A stretch of DNA of 64,000 bases from Ampullaceana balthica. Taxonomy: Eukaryota > Mollusca > Gastropoda > Lymnaeidae. Under the pieces are notes generated by a model. That model was not told the DNA's origin, searched no databases, and saw only the letters and a program-made list of their open reading frames with translations. Location: positions 104,764 to 168,763 of the forward strand of contig CALYLW010000181.1 in assembly GCA_944989445.1 (NCBI GenBank). Reading direction: 5' to 3'. Positions 60,001 through 64,000 of this stretch are shown in pieces (the stretch's first letter is position 1; the number at the start of each line of letters is the position of its first letter). A program made the translations under genes and the position numbers.

Positions 60001-60705
60001 GTAGGTCTCTTTGGGTTACTGCTGGGTTTTGTCGCATTGGGTTACTGCTGGGTTTTGTCGTACTGTGTTACTGCTGGGTTTTGTTTTGATGGGTTACTGC
60101 TGGTTTTGTTTTGATGGGTTACTGCTGGGTTTTGTTTTGATGGGTTACTGCTGGTTTTGTTTTGATGGGTTACTGCTGGGTTTTGTTTTGATGGGTTACT
60201 GCTGGGTTTTGTTTTGATGGGTTACTGCTGGTTTTGTTTGATGGGTTACTGCTGGTTTTGTTTTGATGGGTTACTGCTGGGTTTTGTTTTGATGGGTTAC
60301 TCCTGGGTTTTGTCTTGATGGGTTACTGCTGGGTTTTGTTTTGATGGGTTACTGCTGGTTTTGTTTTGATGGGTTACTGCTGGTTTTGTTTTGATGGGTT
60401 ACTGCTGGTTTTGTTTTGATAGGTTACTGCTGGTTTTGTTTTGATGGGTTACTCCTGGGTTTTGTTTTGATGGGTTACTCCTGGGTTTTGTCTTAATGGG
60501 TTACTGATGGGTTTTGTTTTGATGGGTTACTCCTGGGTTTGTTTTGATAGGTTACTGCTGGGTTTTGTTTTGATGGGTTACTGCTGGTTTTTTTTTGATG
60601 GGTTACTGCTGGGTTTTGTTTTGATGGGTTACTGCTGGTTTTGTTTTGATGGGTTAATGCTGGTTTTGTTTTGATGGGTTACTGCTGGTTTTCTCTCCTT
60701 GGGTT
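60001..60705 (+). repeat. 24-26 bp tandem repeat, about 27 copies
   Basis: The unit GGGTTACTGCTGGGTTTTGT plus TTTGAT. Length varies by one or two bases in G and T runs (TGGTTTTG or TGGGTTTTG), and CTGCTGG sometimes reads CTCCTGG. Early copies have TCGCATT or TCGTACT in place of TTTTGAT. A decayed tail runs to about 60860. Confidence 0.94.
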
Positions 60706-63169
60706 ACTGCTGCGCTTTTATAATGATGACTTAGTGCTGGATTTCATCGAATCACTTACTGCTGGGATTATTTGTTTTTCGTTAGGGGCTACTATTTGAT
60801 TTCGTCCTGATGGGTTACTGAAGGAAATGCGTCTTAAAATGGCTTACTGCTAGTTTTCGTCTCGGTGTTAATACAAATCAATAATGTGTGAATGAACGAC
60901 ATGCCTCAGCCAACACGTGATCAGGCAAAGATTTGATGACGCATCACCGCCTAGACTTATTTGGTTGAGTTTTAAAAAAAACACAAAAAAAACACAAGTT
61001 TTCAATAAACAGTCGTGTAATTACAATTTAAATTATATTGCTAATTACTTAGTGTAGAAACTTCAAGCGACCTACTTTTAGAACACTGACCTACTTAAAA
61101 GAGTACCACGTATCTACCACATATTGGTCGATACTTGAACTGTTCACTGATGAACATTTGTAGTGCACTCACCTCTCATATCTAATAATCTCGTATACCT
61201 TATCGTTACTGACCTACTGCTCTGTCGTTATAGGTATTTTTGTTGTTGTAATGACCTCATTCTATACCTTGACCCATGACCCACTTACTCCTCGAACCCT
61301 ACTGACCCCAGAACTCAGTTCCATCAACCCACTGACAGCTCACCTGTAATGTCTGAATTCACAGCCCATCGGGTGAACGTGAGCCGAGATCTAAATATAG
61401 CTTTATGATTTGTTTACATTATAAGACAAACGGGTCATGGCATGGTGTGAAAACACCGGTCAGAATTGGTTTACAGAGCTCATAATTGGAAGATAGAAGT
61501 CATAATGTGGGAAAAAGTAGATATATTGGGGGACACAGAAGCTACAATGGTTTTATTTTGTAGAGAAAACGTGCATCCTTCTTTTTGGGGGAGATTCTTC
61601 TTAGAGTACTTCCTAGGTCACCAGAGGTTAGAGGGCGTTAGGTTAAAGGTGGATTGATACATTTTTGAAGATTGGAAATGGTGTATTTAACCGTTGAAAT
61701 TTATGTATTCAATCCAGGGTTGGGGTGGGGGAGTAGAATAAGGGGAATAGACGCCCCTAATGGCACAATAAAGCCTGGGGGTGGGGGGACCACTGTATCA
61801 GTCTGCTGCACAAGAACCCGCGCGTTGAATTTTTCTGGTCTATTTCCTTAAATTATCTTCACGTGCGCGGCAGTGAGATGGCTCGGTAATAAGAGGTGGA
61901 TTCAAAGTTGATTTATTTTGTTGTAAAAAAATGTCCATTCGGACGCGTTTGAGAATCAGAAATTGAAATGCCAGGTACACATGACGAAGACTTCTCTTGT
62001 TGTAGTTTAGTTTATCACGGTCTTCATTATCATTGTCCTCATTATAATTCTCAACATTATTATAGTTATGTTATAATTATTATTATTATTATCAATATTA
62101 TTATTATTATTACTATTATTATGGTTAGGGTTATGATTATTAAAGGGTACTTGCGAGTTGCGACACATACGCTACGCACCCCCCCTCCCCACACACGCAC
62201 ACACACATTTTTTTGGATATGGCAACTTAGCGCCAACCGCCAATTATTGTCACTAGACAGGCGCCAGCTGAATGAACAAATTTCAATTATAAACTTCACT
62301 TCAAACAATAAATAAACATCGCACCTTCCTAAGTTTTTGCTAATTTCTAAAATTATGAGAACCAATGATAATAAAAAAAATAGCATCAATTAAAATTTTC
62401 TTTAGATTAAATACGTTTAAAAAAAAATTAGCGCAAATTTCTGTCTCAAGAGAAAATAAATAAATCTGTATACTTGAATGTTCTTTGTCACACAACACCG
62501 TTGTAAACGTTAACTAAACGTTGCTCACAGCTGAAATACTCGTAGTTTGAACTGACAAGACCGTCAAGACAGTTTCAAACCGCTTGTTGTCGCTGGAACT
62601 TTCACAGGGCCCCTGCAACTAAGAATTAAGATCCACTGATAAAGAATTTAAAAAAAAACACTTTTGTAATCTCCCTTCTGAAATCTGACAAGACCGAGGC
62701 GGGGTCTGGCCGCACGGGGCTGAGCACCGTCGTAAACAAATTACAAGTCATTAAAGCAGAAGCTGCACACTTCCAGCAGTCTTAGCAGTTTAAGATTTAG
62801 CTGGCGAGATCCAGTGATCAAGAAGTCTGATCAGTTGAAAGGGGTTAACAGGTGCGGACAAGTGCGATCATCGCACAACGTGAGGAGGAGGAAAGAACTC
62901 TCTTGGCGTTACTCTTTGTCCAGGCTCTTTGAACTTTTATCGAGCCCGTAATTGCCTGTTTGCGAGAGTTCGGGAAACTGAGTTTAAAATGGAGGCTGTG
63001 TTGTCTGCGGGCCAGGTCGAAAATCAAGTTATGGTGCCACTTCCTATGGTGCCACTTCCGGGTATTCTTCTATAACGGGGGTTTTTCCGAATCGGCCTTA
63101 TTCTAAGACTTGGGACATTTTCTGATTGCAGGCAAATTTTTTTTTAATTTCAGGCCTTTTATTTTAAGC
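60706..63169. other. Non-coding sequence with (ATT)n at 62070-62130
   Basis: Loose TGACCCACTTACTC words occur at 61255-61335. An ATT/TTA microsatellite lies at about 62070-62130. GGTGCCACTTCC is duplicated at 63031-63060. No exon or mobile element recognised. Confidence 0.45.
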
Positions 63170-63310
63170 TTACGGCATTTACCAGGCTTTGGGTATTCAC
63201 CCAGCTTCGGTCATTTACCAGACTTCGGGTATTGACCTAGCTTCGGGCATTTATCAGGCTTCGGAAATTTACCCGGCAAAGGACATGAGCTGATTTCGGT
63301 CATTTTCAAC
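63170..63310 (+). repeat. Degenerate ~20-bp repeat GGCTTCGGGCATTTACC
   Basis: Six to seven diverged units with CATTTACC(A/C)G and GCTTCGG words. Confidence 0.7.
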
Positions 63311-64000
63311 CCTGCATATTCTTCGCTCAGTTCGTTAAAAAATTATTATCAATGTTGTTCTCTATTAGGACTGTAGAAAGTGCAAATTTTTTTTACACTT
63401 GGCCACGATATTTGTTGGTATTCGTCCCACTACGGGCGTTGGATAAAAGAGTTTCGCCCCGTGTAAAGAGAAAGTGTTTAGAAACTGACGCTATCATCAA
63501 AAAGTAATTAAATGTAAGTTGATTCATATATTGAAAAGGATATTAATAACAAATAACTAACCATGTAGTTCTCAAAATATTTAGTGTCGCGTTCTCTTCA
63601 AAACTTTTGTACGTTTTGGTGATCGAGATTAAAAACCTGCACCATAAAATTGAATAAAATGCGACTAGAAAAGAGAGAGGGGGGGGGGCGATCTTGTCTT
63701 ATCTATACAGACGCTCCTTCTATACAGAAGATTATTACGTCCTGCTTTCTGGTAAGAATCCTACGTTCTGGTAAGAACGTGTTGGCAAGTGACGGCTGTA
63801 AGGGACCACGCTATTTCCAGCCGCATTTGTTTCCCTAACTAGTTTTACGGAGATACGATCAAGTGACACTCGGTACGCCAGCCGCTGGCTTACTTTTAAA
63901 GTAAACAATTCCTATCTACATATAAAAGACACAGAAAACTTTATAGCAGTTGGATAATAAGCGGGTGGAGACGGGGAATTTGAGTTCCGTGTAACAGATC
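63311..64000. other. Unrecognised non-coding sequence to the window end
   Basis: No feature seen. A 62-codon frame at 63650-63838 is not convincing. Confidence 0.45.

Overview
This is a eukaryotic, animal-type nuclear window with no operons and no intact recognisable gene. It is dominated by transposable elements and tandem repeats. Helitrons with a degenerate Rep gene, a ZMYM1-like hAT relic, several small hAT-type MITEs, an RTE-like non-LTR relic and more than a dozen unrelated minisatellites suggest a repeat-rich invertebrate. A mollusc or other lophotrochozoan is my guess from the repeat style, and nothing here proves it.

Layout. 1-3140: a block of only G and T (1-1139) grading into G-rich mixed sequence. 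3141-11888: an almost pure A/T block; I find no G or C by eye from 4580 to 11888. 11889-12335: decay zone. 12336-19682: a family of ~470-545 bp units bounded by the 13-bp inverted repeat TAAATCCCTTATA / TATAAGGGATTTA. Seven forward copies lie in tandem at 16057-19682 and reversed fragments at 12336-12590. Between the two orientations sits a 2740-bp hAT element with a perfect 8-bp target-site duplication, a broken transposase and its own nested insertion. 19683-19935: a Helitron 3' end. 19949-20720: a non-autonomous hAT.

20801-28073: a 7.3-kb composite with 100-bp inverted ends (2 mismatches), (TA)n-TGTTGTTGTTGCTATTC modules in both arms and four Helitron copies. H1, H2 and H3 are head to tail and H4 is inverted. 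H2 (21976-25466) keeps a frameshifted Helitron Rep gene that lacks the catalytic HUH segment and the whole helicase. H1, H3 and H4 replaced the core with (TTG)n-rich sequence.

28-64 kb: mostly unrecognised non-coding DNA with six hAT-like MITEs of about 190-200 bp (29073, 34476, 36499, 42995, 45163, 48118), another copy of the inverted-repeat unit (29347-29826), a non-LTR relic (31253-31762), a tRNA-like pseudogene (54317-54388), and minisatellites with units from 13 to 60 bp. The only candidate host coding sequence is a 25-codon first exon at 59926-60000 with a good start context, an in-frame upstream stop and a GTAGGT donor; its intron opens directly into a 26-bp minisatellite. The listed long reading frames elsewhere are by-products of simple repeats.

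I did not find a new gene system. The points most worth a second look are the composition-restricted blocks at 1-11888, the inverted Helitron composite, and a cluster of exact FTZ-F1/ERR-type nuclear receptor sites at 37.0-37.8 kb.
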